A DNA stretch of 39,962 nt from an uncultured Bacteroides sp. (GTDB lineage Bacteria; Bacteroidota; Bacteroidia; Bacteroidales; Bacteroidaceae), in the NCBI GenBank assembly GCA_900551445.1, contig URWA01000028.1, forward strand, positions 1 to 39,962, written 5' to 3'. Below, one piece after another: positions 8,583 through 16,118 of the stretch (positions are counted from its first letter, which is position 1; every line of letters begins with the position of its first letter). The notes beneath the pieces are model-generated. The model made no database searches. It was not told the origin of the DNA and saw only the letters and a program-made list of their open reading frames with translations. A program made the position numbers and the translations under genes.

Positions 8583-9622
8583 CAGTTAAAATATTGGATT
8601 CGACGTTGGTTTATAATGACATAAATAATGACCGGAGCCCCCAGAATCGGAGTGACCGCATTCAAAGGAATGACTCCCGATTCGCCCGGAAGCACACAAA
8701 GCAAATTGCACAACAAGGCCAAAGCCCCACCGGAAAGCAAGGTGACCGGCATCAAGGAATTATGGTTGGAAGTTCCCAGCATCAGGCGTGCCAGATGAGG
8801 TACTGCCAGCCCGATAAAAGCCACAGGCCCACAGAAGGACGTGGTTACGGCAGTCAACAAGCCCGTGGCGAGCAACAGCCAATTACGTACCCGCCGGATA
8901 TTTATGCCCAGATTCTCGGCATAACGCGGACCCAAAAGCAAGGCATTCAACGGCTTGATCAAGAGAACCGCCACCACCAGTCCGGCCAAAGTCAGCAGCG
9001 AAAAAGCGGGGAGTTGCTCCAAGGAAACACCGCCGAAGTTTCCCATCCCCCACACCATATACGATTGCACCCCTTCTGCCGTAGCAAAGAAATTCAACAG
9101 CGAAATCAGAGACGAGGCAATATAGCCAATCATGATGCCGGCAATGAGCAACATGATATTACTTTTAATCAAAGAAGACAAAAACAGAATCAGGAGCAAC
9201 ACCGCCACAGCCCCCAGAAAGGCTCCCAGAATGACTGAAAAGAAACCGGAAAGCGTGAACACGCCCGTCGCAACGGTACCTCCTCCGGCCAACATCACCA
9301 AAGCGACTCCCAGACTGGCTCCCGAACTGATTCCCAAAATGGAGGAATCGGCCAACGGGTTGCTGAATACCGTCTGCAACATCAGTCCGGAAGCAGAGAG
9401 TGCCGCCCCACAGAGCAAGGCCGTCACGCACTGCGGAAAACGAGATTCCCAAACGATATAGGTCCAACTGGCTTTCGCCGCCTCTTCTCCTCCCAAAATG
9501 CGCACCACTTCCCGTGCCGGTATATCCACCGAACCAAGAAACAGATTGGCCACCACCAAAAGAACAATCAGGAAGGCCAAGCCGACAAATACCACATAAT
9601 TCTTTTTGTCCGAAACCATCAT
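8582..9622 (-). CDS. btuC: B12 ABC transporter permease (BtuC-like, FecCD family)
   Basis: 346-aa FecCD-family inner-membrane permease with about ten hydrophobic segments. Family landmarks are FPQCVTALLCGAALSASGLMLQTVFSNPLADSS (written as a landmark region near residues 52-85), SILGISSGASLG near residue 95, and FCGPVAFIGLAVPHLARLML near the cytoplasmic loop that contacts the ATPase. It overlaps the binding-protein stop by 4 bp and its own stop overlaps the ATPase start by one base, so the three ABC components are tightly coupled. As a homodimer with BtuD it moves cobalamin from the periplasm to the cytoplasm. Confidence 0.9.
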   Translation of the reverse strand: MMVSDKKNYVVFVGLAFLIVLLVVANLFLGSVDIPAREVVRILGGEEAAKASWTYIVWESRFPQCVTALLCGAALSASGLMLQTVFSNPLADSSILGISSGASLGVALVMLAGGGTVATGVFTLSGFFSVILGAFLGAVAVLLLILFLSSLIKSNIMLLIAGIMIGYIASSLISLLNFFATAEGVQSYMVWGMGNFGGVSLEQLPAFSLLTLAGLVVAVLLIKPLNALLLGPRYAENLGINIRRVRNWLLLATGLLTAVTTSFCGPVAFIGLAVPHLARLMLGTSNHNSLMPVTLLSGGALALLCNLLCVLPGESGVIPLNAVTPILGAPVIIYVIINQRRIQYFN

Positions 9623-10764
9623 TCCGCTAATTTACTAAAATATTTCGGTTCATATCCTTCCAGCAATTCCGGATGGAAGATTTTTACCATATCTTTCAGC
9701 AAAACCTCGGGATGAAAAGGCGATTCTTCGTAGAACGGAATCCGATGAGTGTTGCATCCGTAAATCCGACGTTCCCGAAATGCCTTGAAACGGGCATACA
9801 ACGAATAGTCTTTCTGCAATTCCCGATAAGTTTTATCATGCGGCTGGTTGTACTTTATCAGCCAGAAATCGGCATTTTCTCCTTTATCGAACACCGTTTC
9901 AAAAGCCATGGGCACCGAACCGCTGTTCGGTAATTCCGCAAAGACATACTCTGCCCCGGCATCTGCGTACAAACGTCCCGTCGTACTCTGCCCCCCGGCG
10001 ATGTACCAAGCGGAACCGTATTTCAAGTCACTCAAAACCGTAGGATGAGAGGTTGCTTTGGATGCCAAAACCTTCACCGCCAAGTATTCCTTTTCTATCT
10101 GTGCAAAAAGCGAATCACCTTTCTGCGCCTGCCCCACCAGCAGGCCGTAGAAGCGCAGCCATTCGGCACGGCCCAACGGAGAAGTCTCCATATAGTCCGC
10201 ACATTCTATCACGGGCACGCCCAGCTTCCCTACCCGTCCGTAACCGCCACTGTTTTCAAATGGAGAAAGCAGAATGGCATCCGGATGCAGGTCAATGATT
10301 TTTTCGATATCCGGATTCATACTGTTTCCACAGTCTACCACCGTACCCTTCCGGCATCCGTCCTGTATTTCCGGCATCTTGAAATATTCCAGGTTGCAAA
10401 CGCCCTTGATACTCTTTTCGCAACCCAGCTCCTTCAGCACACTTCCATGTACTACTGAATACACTACCGCCCGCTCCAAAGGCACACGCACCACGGTGCC
10501 CTCCGGCAGATTTTCCGGCACCGGCCGTGTCTTGTCCGTCAACAGGTAGGTATGCAGCGTTTTCAGCGTATCCCATGGATTACGGATAGAAACCATCGTA
10601 TAATCCGGAAACTTCACCACCGACAAGTTGGTGGCATACTTCATTTTCAGGGTATCTCCTCCCTCCTGAACAGAAGAAGTCTTGCTTCCTCCGCCACAGG
10701 CAAAGAGAAGCAAGACTAAAGTTACTATATGGGCAGATAGTAAAATTTGTTTCATAAAACTCAA
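9619..10764 (-). CDS. btuF: B12 ABC transporter periplasmic binding lipoprotein (BtuF-like)
   Basis: 381-aa substrate-binding protein of the class III (helical backbone) type. The N-terminus has a signal peptide ending in the lipobox LLFAC, so it should be anchored to a membrane. The body matches the FecB/BtuF pattern: VPLERAVVYSVVHGSVLKEL, then NPDIEKIIDLHPDAILLSPF, then GVPVIECADYMETSPLGRAEWLRFYG. The start overlaps the upstream BtuG-like stop by 4 bp. In this operon it would take cobalamin delivered through BtuB and hand it to BtuCD. Longer than E. coli BtuF (266 aa), as is usual for Bacteroidales members. Confidence 0.87.
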   Translation of the reverse strand: MSFMKQILLSAHIVTLVLLLFACGGGSKTSSVQEGGDTLKMKYATNLSVVKFPDYTMVSIRNPWDTLKTLHTYLLTDKTRPVPENLPEGTVVRVPLERAVVYSVVHGSVLKELGCEKSIKGVCNLEYFKMPEIQDGCRKGTVVDCGNSMNPDIEKIIDLHPDAILLSPFENSGGYGRVGKLGVPVIECADYMETSPLGRAEWLRFYGLLVGQAQKGDSLFAQIEKEYLAVKVLASKATSHPTVLSDLKYGSAWYIAGGQSTTGRLYADAGAEYVFAELPNSGSVPMAFETVFDKGENADFWLIKYNQPHDKTYRELQKDYSLYARFKAFRERRIYGCNTHRIPFYEESPFHPEVLLKDMVKIFHPELLEGYEPKYFSKLAE

Positions 10765-11876
10765 TCAATAAAAACGATGGTTTTCGGGTTCTGGCCGCCG
10801 CAATCAAACTTTTCGATAAAGTTTCCGTTGCGGTCAAAGCGGTACATCGTACCATCTGAATTTGAATAGAAAGTCACGCCAATGTAAATGTCTCCATTCT
10901 TGTCGTCCACACTCATCATATACACACTTGAAGTGGCCAGTTCGGCCGGCGCATTTTTCAAGAAAGAAGACGAATGGACAGTAGCCGTCTTCACATCATA
11001 AGAGAAGAAAGTATTGGTCGTGCTCGTATGGGGCCAGTTCGAATAATCCGTTTCCGAATTTACGAAATACACCTTATCATCGCCTACGGTCATATTGGTA
11101 GCCACTCCCAATGCAGTAGATTTGTAATTATCTTTCGGATCAATCATCTGAGCAGAATACCCCTTGTCAGCATAATTTCCCCAAGAGATAAGAAATATCT
11201 TTCCATCCTCTTCCAACACCTGATTCGGATTGAGATCTACCGTCAACGTGGTTTCCAACTTCATGTCAGCTGCATTGATGACAAACAAATCGGTATGGTA
11301 CTGATATCCTGCATCATTCTTGGTATAGGAATTAGCCACATACAACTTGCCGTCACATTCTGCAATACCTTCCAAATTGGCTCCTCCCTCAAACGTAGCT
11401 ACCACCTGCAAGGTATTGGCATCCAGCTTTGTAACCCGTCCACCGTATTGTGTCATATAAATGTAGCCATTTTCGGCTGCCAGGTAACGAGGATCACCTT
11501 CCGAAGCAGGAATCGCATAACGCTGCTTTTCCACTCCGGCCGTATTCATCCGAATCAGATACCTGGAACCGGAAATGATGGCATAAAGGTCATTGTTATA
11601 TTCAATCATAGTCTGACCGGTATCCCCTAATTTTGCCTGATTCTGCGTATAAAAAATATCCTTGATAAAATCTGCATCCTTATCCGGTGCATAAAAAGAC
11701 AAGGTCGCGTTATTCGCCCCCTGCGTTCCTTCGTTCAAAATAAATGCCCGATGTGCAGGAAGGGTCACTTGTGAGCCACTGTCGTCGAACAACTCCTTAT
11801 CTTCACTACAAGCTGCCAATGAAGCCCCCAATGCCACCGTGCAGCACAAACTGAAAAATAACTTTCTAAATTGCAT
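10761..11876 (-). CDS. btuG: BtuG-like surface B12-binding lipoprotein (beta-propeller)
   Basis: 371-aa lipoprotein: signal peptide with lipobox SLAAC, an acidic stretch after the cysteine (SEDKELFDD) of the kind found in surface-exported Bacteroides lipoproteins, then a YncE/DUF5074-like beta-propeller with recurring blades (for example YLAAENGYIYMTQYGG and GKLYVANSYT). In Bacteroides thetaiotaomicron, BtuG proteins of this type sit on the cell surface, bind B12 very tightly and form a complex with BtuB. Position directly after btuB (12-nt gap) and before btuF, behind a cobalamin riboswitch, supports the same assignment here. Sequence similarity itself can only be judged by fold and context. 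Confidence 0.85.
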   Translation of the reverse strand: MQFRKLFFSLCCTVALGASLAACSEDKELFDDSGSQVTLPAHRAFILNEGTQGANNATLSFYAPDKDADFIKDIFYTQNQAKLGDTGQTMIEYNNDLYAIISGSRYLIRMNTAGVEKQRYAIPASEGDPRYLAAENGYIYMTQYGGRVTKLDANTLQVVATFEGGANLEGIAECDGKLYVANSYTKNDAGYQYHTDLFVINAADMKLETTLTVDLNPNQVLEEDGKIFLISWGNYADKGYSAQMIDPKDNYKSTALGVATNMTVGDDKVYFVNSETDYSNWPHTSTTNTFFSYDVKTATVHSSSFLKNAPAELATSSVYMMSVDDKNGDIYIGVTFYSNSDGTMYRFDRNGNFIEKFDCGGQNPKTIVFID

Positions 11877-11888
11877 AACTATTTAAAA

Positions 11889-13928
11889 TTAAAAATGAAT
11901 AGCAGCTGTCAACTTCCATGAACGTCCCGGCATCGGATAATATTTTATCACCTCGTACTGCTCGTTCAGGAAGTTAATCAAATCGGCCTGTAATCTCAGC
12001 CTACATTTAGAGAAAGAAAACTGTCGGGAAAGCGTCAATGTCTGCTCCACGTAGCCTTCTATCTCATTCTCCGGGATATTCTGTGAGAAATAATATCTTT
12101 TTCCTACTCCAATCACACTATACCCCAGTTTCACCCAAGGAGTCTCCAGAATCACGGAACCATTTCCATTGTGTTCCGGCGTGTAAGGCAACTGGTCTTT
12201 GTAGCTTTTGGAGGTAGGGTCTGTCAAATCGATGGCTTTCTGCCAGGTATAACTGCCCGACACATCGGCTCTGAATCCACTTCCCAACGGAATTCCCATG
12301 GAAAGCGTGACATCCGCCCCCCAGATATGAGCTTTTCCATAATTGGCCATCTTCCATACATAAGTGGAAGGGAAAGCCACAATCTTGTCTGTCACCTGAT
12401 TGAAATACACGTCGCCCGTAAACGTCAGGTAATCCCAGATTCCATTCTTTTTCGCCCCCCATGTCACGCCAACGTTATATTCCTTGGCCTTTTCCGGACG
12501 AAGGGAACGGTTTCCCAGCCGATAATAATACAAGTCATTGAAGGTCGGCGTACGGAATGTACTTTTATACATCGCACGCAAAAAGAAATCCTGCTCGCTG
12601 AAAGGCTTCCAGTTCACCGAAAAAGAAGGAGACAGTTTCTTCAAATCCGCCGGTTTTTCTCCACTCTCTACATGCTCATTGAGGTAGGTATTGACCAAGG
12701 AAGCATCCATCTGCACACTCCCCCATTGATAACGGGCATGCAAGGCTGTCAGCGAAGTGAGACGGGTAGGAAACGGACAATCCGGCAAATTACTGTCGAG
12801 GGTATTCACCGCCAAGTCCTGTGCCAACGACAAGGAAAAACCTGTGAAGGGCTGATACAAAACGGCTCCCGATGCATAATATTCATGCTGGGTGTAATGG
12901 TCGGTAGACACACCTCCTTCATACTGTGCTCCCTTATCCTGGTATTTGTTCCACGCATAATTGTATTTCGCCTGCACCTGCAACGACCACTTTTCGGAAA
13001 TCTTATCCTGATACTTGGCCTGCACAAACACATTCTTGTCCCACAAGCGTTCATTCGAAACCGGGTTATAGAGAATCACAGCCCCCGGAAGCCCCCGTTC
13101 CGACTGGTAATAATAAGCCTTGACGCTCAGCTTCTGATTCTCCCGAAAGTCATGAAACAGATTCCATTCCGTGTGCCAAGAATTTACTTCTGAATTATTT
13201 CTTTTTTCTGTCTGCGTATATTTCCCGTTTTTCAGCAGGAAAGGATATTGTCCGTCCGACCGTAAATAATCCCCGTCGACCGACAACACCGTCCGTTCAC
13301 CCAACTGCTGTCCATAGCGAAAATAAGGATTGACCAACCCGAAAGAGCCTCCTTTTGCCTGAAACAGCAACTGCCATTTCCGGTCGCCCAGAAATTCCGG
13401 ACGCGAAGTCTCTATGTTCAGCACACCTGCCGACGCATACAACCGGGCCGACTGAAGCATATCTTCATTCTGCCCTACACTCAACGACAAAGATTGTACA
13501 TTATCCAATGAAAAGCGACCGATATCTATCTGTCCCGCCTGACAGTTACTGACTGCCACCCCATCGTAGCTGATAGCCGTATGAGCCGCTCCCATGTTAC
13601 GGACAGAAACCGTCTTCAGTCCTCCCGTACCCCCATAATCACGCACGTCCGTCCCCGCAAAACGACGAACCGCATCGGCCATGTTCTGGATTCCCAAATC
13701 GTCCATCATGTCCTTTCCCAGACGTTGTACCGGAACTACGGAGGAAATTTTGTTCGCCGACCTCCGCACGCTCACCGTCACATCCGGAATCTGATGCACT
13801 TTTCCCGTAATGCTGTCCGAATCGGCCTGCTGTGCAAAAACGCTCCCTACTCCTGCAAGGACACACAGACACACGACTATAAAAAAGCGATACCCGACCC
13901 TGAAAGCCGGTTCTTTCCATCTTTTCAT
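11889..13928 (-). CDS. btuB: TonB-dependent B12 receptor (BtuB-like)
   Basis: 679-aa outer-membrane TonB-dependent transporter. Signal peptide ending near VFAQQA, a plug domain (VPVQRLGKDMMDDLGIQN, then RRFAGTDVRDYGG, VSVRNMG and AHTAISYDGV), and a 22-strand barrel whose last residues (SWKLTAAIHF) end in the aromatic outer-membrane sorting signal. No carboxypeptidase-like SusC domain is present, which fits a vitamin or metal-chelate receptor rather than a SusC protein. It is the first gene after the cobalamin riboswitch. TonB-driven import of cobalamin captured by the BtuG-like lipoprotein is the inferred role. Confidence 0.9.
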   Translation of the reverse strand: MKRWKEPAFRVGYRFFIVVCLCVLAGVGSVFAQQADSDSITGKVHQIPDVTVSVRRSANKISSVVPVQRLGKDMMDDLGIQNMADAVRRFAGTDVRDYGGTGGLKTVSVRNMGAAHTAISYDGVAVSNCQAGQIDIGRFSLDNVQSLSLSVGQNEDMLQSARLYASAGVLNIETSRPEFLGDRKWQLLFQAKGGSFGLVNPYFRYGQQLGERTVLSVDGDYLRSDGQYPFLLKNGKYTQTEKRNNSEVNSWHTEWNLFHDFRENQKLSVKAYYYQSERGLPGAVILYNPVSNERLWDKNVFVQAKYQDKISEKWSLQVQAKYNYAWNKYQDKGAQYEGGVSTDHYTQHEYYASGAVLYQPFTGFSLSLAQDLAVNTLDSNLPDCPFPTRLTSLTALHARYQWGSVQMDASLVNTYLNEHVESGEKPADLKKLSPSFSVNWKPFSEQDFFLRAMYKSTFRTPTFNDLYYYRLGNRSLRPEKAKEYNVGVTWGAKKNGIWDYLTFTGDVYFNQVTDKIVAFPSTYVWKMANYGKAHIWGADVTLSMGIPLGSGFRADVSGSYTWQKAIDLTDPTSKSYKDQLPYTPEHNGNGSVILETPWVKLGYSVIGVGKRYYFSQNIPENEIEGYVEQTLTLSRQFSFSKCRLRLQADLINFLNEQYEVIKYYPMPGRSWKLTAAIHF

Positions 13929-13997
13929 TTAAATTTTTAATTGTAATTCTACATTACGCACGTTCTTGCCATCCTTTCCTCGAGAATGCAAGCATGA

Positions 13998-14188
13998 CTT
14001 CGTTTTGCAGGTCTTCTGACTTACTCCCGTTTGCCTTGCCTTCCCATCTTTCATTGAAAGACAGTGGCCTTGTAGTCGGTAGACAAACGTCGAAACGCTG
14101 GAGTTCACAGCAGCGGGACTGTTCGGGACTTCCACCCGATTCCCTTTTCATCCGTGATTTCGCCGAATGGAAATCAACACGGAACAAA
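13998..14188 (-). promoter_or_regulatory. Cobalamin riboswitch
   Basis: Read on the minus strand, this leader carries the hallmark elements of the cobalamin aptamer in order. These are GGGAATCGGGTGG and GTCCCGAACAGTCCCGC (the G-G-T-G-x-A-A-x-C and GtCCCGC core at about 14112-14146), the GCCACTG box at 14062-14068, and the B12-box AGTCAGAAGACCTGC at 14007-14021. It lies 70-260 nt upstream of btuB and would switch off the five-gene btu operon when adenosyl- or methylcobalamin is plentiful. No long U-tract terminator is obvious between the B12 box and btuB, so control may be at translation. Confidence 0.95.
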
Positions 14189-14194
14189 ACATTG

Positions 14195-14202
14195 CAAATA
14201 TA
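14195..14202 (-). promoter_or_regulatory. -7 promoter box of the btu operon
   Basis: The minus strand reads TATATTTG, a full TAnnTTTG match, just upstream of the riboswitch 5' end. This places the transcript start near 14190. The -33 element is weak. Confidence 0.55.
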
Positions 14203-14657
14203 CGGTTTTCTCGAAAAACAGAGATGAATTTCTACAAAATTATCGTATAATCCCATCGAAAAGCCCCACGGATACTTATGCAACTTGCTCACACAGAATG
14301 TATCCATCCCATCCACTGTAAGATTTTCCCCTTACACATTCTTTGAAACGTCCTCGCATATTCTTCAGAACTCCTCCACAAATTCTCTGTTCCACTGTTT
14401 GGTTTTTATATTTCACACTGTGAAATACATATCCCACACTGTGGTTTTTATATTCCACAGTGTGGGACAGAGAATTTGTAAGGAAGTCTTCACTTTTATG
14501 CAAGGATGCCTAAAAAAATGCGACGGATGAAATTTCATCAAAAAATGCACAAAAATTTTCATGAAAAGCCCTTATCCACAAAACATTTTCCTACCTTCGG
14601 GCATTTAATATTTACACAAAGCTTTACTTTTATTCTTTTATTAATCACTAAGGCATT
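14203..14657. other. Gene-free intergenic region upstream of the antiporter
   Basis: This 455-bp stretch lies between the divergent btu operon and the antiporter gene. It holds the phased palindrome cluster at 14378-14479. I see no convincing gene: short open frames on both strands cross the cluster, but their sevenfold repeating residues are a by-product of the 21-bp DNA period. A degenerate -7-like TACCTTCG lies near 14591, upstream of the antiporter. Confidence 0.6.
14378..14479. repeat. Array of short palindromes at 21-bp spacing inside a larger inverted repeat
   Basis: Palindromes of the form CCACAnTGTGG / TTCACAcTGTGAA are centred at 14418, 14439 and 14460, exactly 21 bp apart. A decayed fourth copy (CCACTGTTTGG) is centred at 14397. 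The outer ends, ACAAATTCTCTGTTCCAC (14378-14395) and its near-exact reverse complement (14462-14479, one mismatch), close the whole cluster into one large inverted repeat. The spacing equals two helical turns, as expected if a dimeric protein binds repeatedly on one DNA face. A cruciform or RNA hairpin is the alternative. Confidence 0.8.
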
Positions 14658-16118
14658 ATGATTTTTACGGCAGAAAACATTTTGATGATTGGGTCAATCC
14701 TTATTTTTTCCAGTATTCTTATCAGCAAGACCGGATACCGGTTTGGAATCCCTACCCTCTTGCTCTTTCTTGTAGTGGGTATGCTCTTTGGAAGCGACGG
14801 ACTGGGATTGCAGTTCAACAGCGCTTCGGATGCACAGTTCATCGGCATGATAGCATTGAGTATCATTCTGTTCTCCGGAGGTATGGACACCAAATACACC
14901 GACATCAAACCGGTACTCACTCCGGGAATTGTTCTGTCGACCGCCGGCGTCCTGCTCACTACTTTGCTGACCGGTGTCTTCATCTTTTATATTTCCGACT
15001 GGAACCAGACCAACATCGAGCTGACCTTGCTCACATCCTTGCTGCTGGCCGCCACCATGTCGTCTACCGACTCGGCGTCTGTGTTCAATCTGCTCCGTTC
15101 GCAGCGGATGAACCTGAAGCAGCATCTTCGCCCGATGCTGGAACTGGAAAGTGGAAGTAACGACCCGATGGCCTACATGCTGACCATCGTGCTGATACAA
15201 ATCATCTCCAGCGGAAGCCATCCCGACTTTCTGCTCATCACGAAAGATTTGCTGGTACAGTTCTTTTTCGGAGGAGTTATCGGTTATGCCATGGGACGCT
15301 TCAGTGTATGGCTCATCAACCGCATCAACCTGTCGAACAGCTCTCTCTACTCCATCCTTCTGCTCAGTCTGGTATTCATCACCTTTACCATTACCGACCA
15401 ACTGAAGGGCAATGCCTACCTGGCTGTGTATATCATGGGCGTGATTCTGGGAAACACCAAACTGGCTTTCCGGAAAGAAATCAATACCTTTATGAGTGGA
15501 CTGACCTGGCTCTTCCAGATTATCATGTTCCTCACCTTGGGATTGCTGGTCAACCCGCACGAAATGCTCGACTTAGCTGCGGTGGCCTTGCTGATTGGTG
15601 CCTTCATGATTATCGTGGCACGCCCGCTCAGCGTGTTCCTCTGCCTGCTGCCGTTCCGGAATATCACCGCCAAAGGCAAACTATTTGTGTCATGGGTCGG
15701 CTTAAGAGGGGCTACTCCCATCATTTTTGCCACCTACCCCGTACTGGCCCAGATTGAAGGCTCCCAACAGCTGTTCAACATTGTCTTTTTCATCACCCTC
15801 CTGTCATTGGTGGTTCAAGGGATGACCATTACAAAGGCCGCCAAGCTGCTGCACTTGGACTTGCCGGCTCCCAAGGAAGGCAATGAATTTGGAGTAGAAC
15901 TTCCGGATGAAATCGACACCCGCCTGAACGACCTCACCTTGACTCCAGAAATGCTGGCCACGCAAAACAAGCTGGCCGACATGCAGATTCCCAAAGGCAC
16001 ACTGGTGATGTTGGTGAAACGAGGCAGTGAGTTTCTCATCCCCAACGGGCAAATGGAACTGAAACCGGGAGACAAACTGCTACTCATCTCTGAGAACAAA
16101 CACAAGCCGGCTGATTAA
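14658..16118 (+). CDS. Potassium/proton antiporter (CPA1 family, NhaP2/CvrA-like)
   Basis: 486-aa integral membrane exchanger with about 12 helices, followed by a cytoplasmic TrkA-C (RCK_C) domain at roughly residues 405-480 (ending GDKLLLISENK). The core has FLVVGMLFGSDGLG, LSIILFSGGMDTKY, TMSSTDSASVFNLLRS (the S-T-D motif of the ion site), LESGSNDPMAYMLT (the N-D motif) and SWVGLRGATPIIFATYP. The N-D pair and the regulatory TrkA-C domain fit K+(or Na+)/H+ exchange under nucleotide control. Single gene. Its TAA stop lies within a TTAA shared tail to tail with the ppk stop. Confidence 0.9.
   Translation: MIFTAENILMIGSILIFSSILISKTGYRFGIPTLLLFLVVGMLFGSDGLGLQFNSASDAQFIGMIALSIILFSGGMDTKYTDIKPVLTPGIVLSTAGVLLTTLLTGVFIFYISDWNQTNIELTLLTSLLLAATMSSTDSASVFNLLRSQRMNLKQHLRPMLELESGSNDPMAYMLTIVLIQIISSGSHPDFLLITKDLLVQFFFGGVIGYAMGRFSVWLINRINLSNSSLYSILLLSLVFITFTITDQLKGNAYLAVYIMGVILGNTKLAFRKEINTFMSGLTWLFQIIMFLTLGLLVNPHEMLDLAAVALLIGAFMIIVARPLSVFLCLLPFRNITAKGKLFVSWVGLRGATPIIFATYPVLAQIEGSQQLFNIVFFITLLSLVVQGMTITKAAKLLHLDLPAPKEGNEFGVELPDEIDTRLNDLTLTPEMLATQNKLADMQIPKGTLVMLVKRGSEFLIPNGQMELKPGDKLLLISENKHKPAD

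Noticed and set aside
12171..13193. Long plus-strand open frame opposite btuB
   Set aside because: It lies wholly antisense to a clear TonB-dependent receptor and its product has no protein-family character.
14276..14530. Short open frames on both strands across the palindrome cluster, with a seven-residue repeat
   Set aside because: The heptad pattern appears on both strands and follows directly from the 21-bp DNA period. There is no start context, and neither product resembles a protein family.
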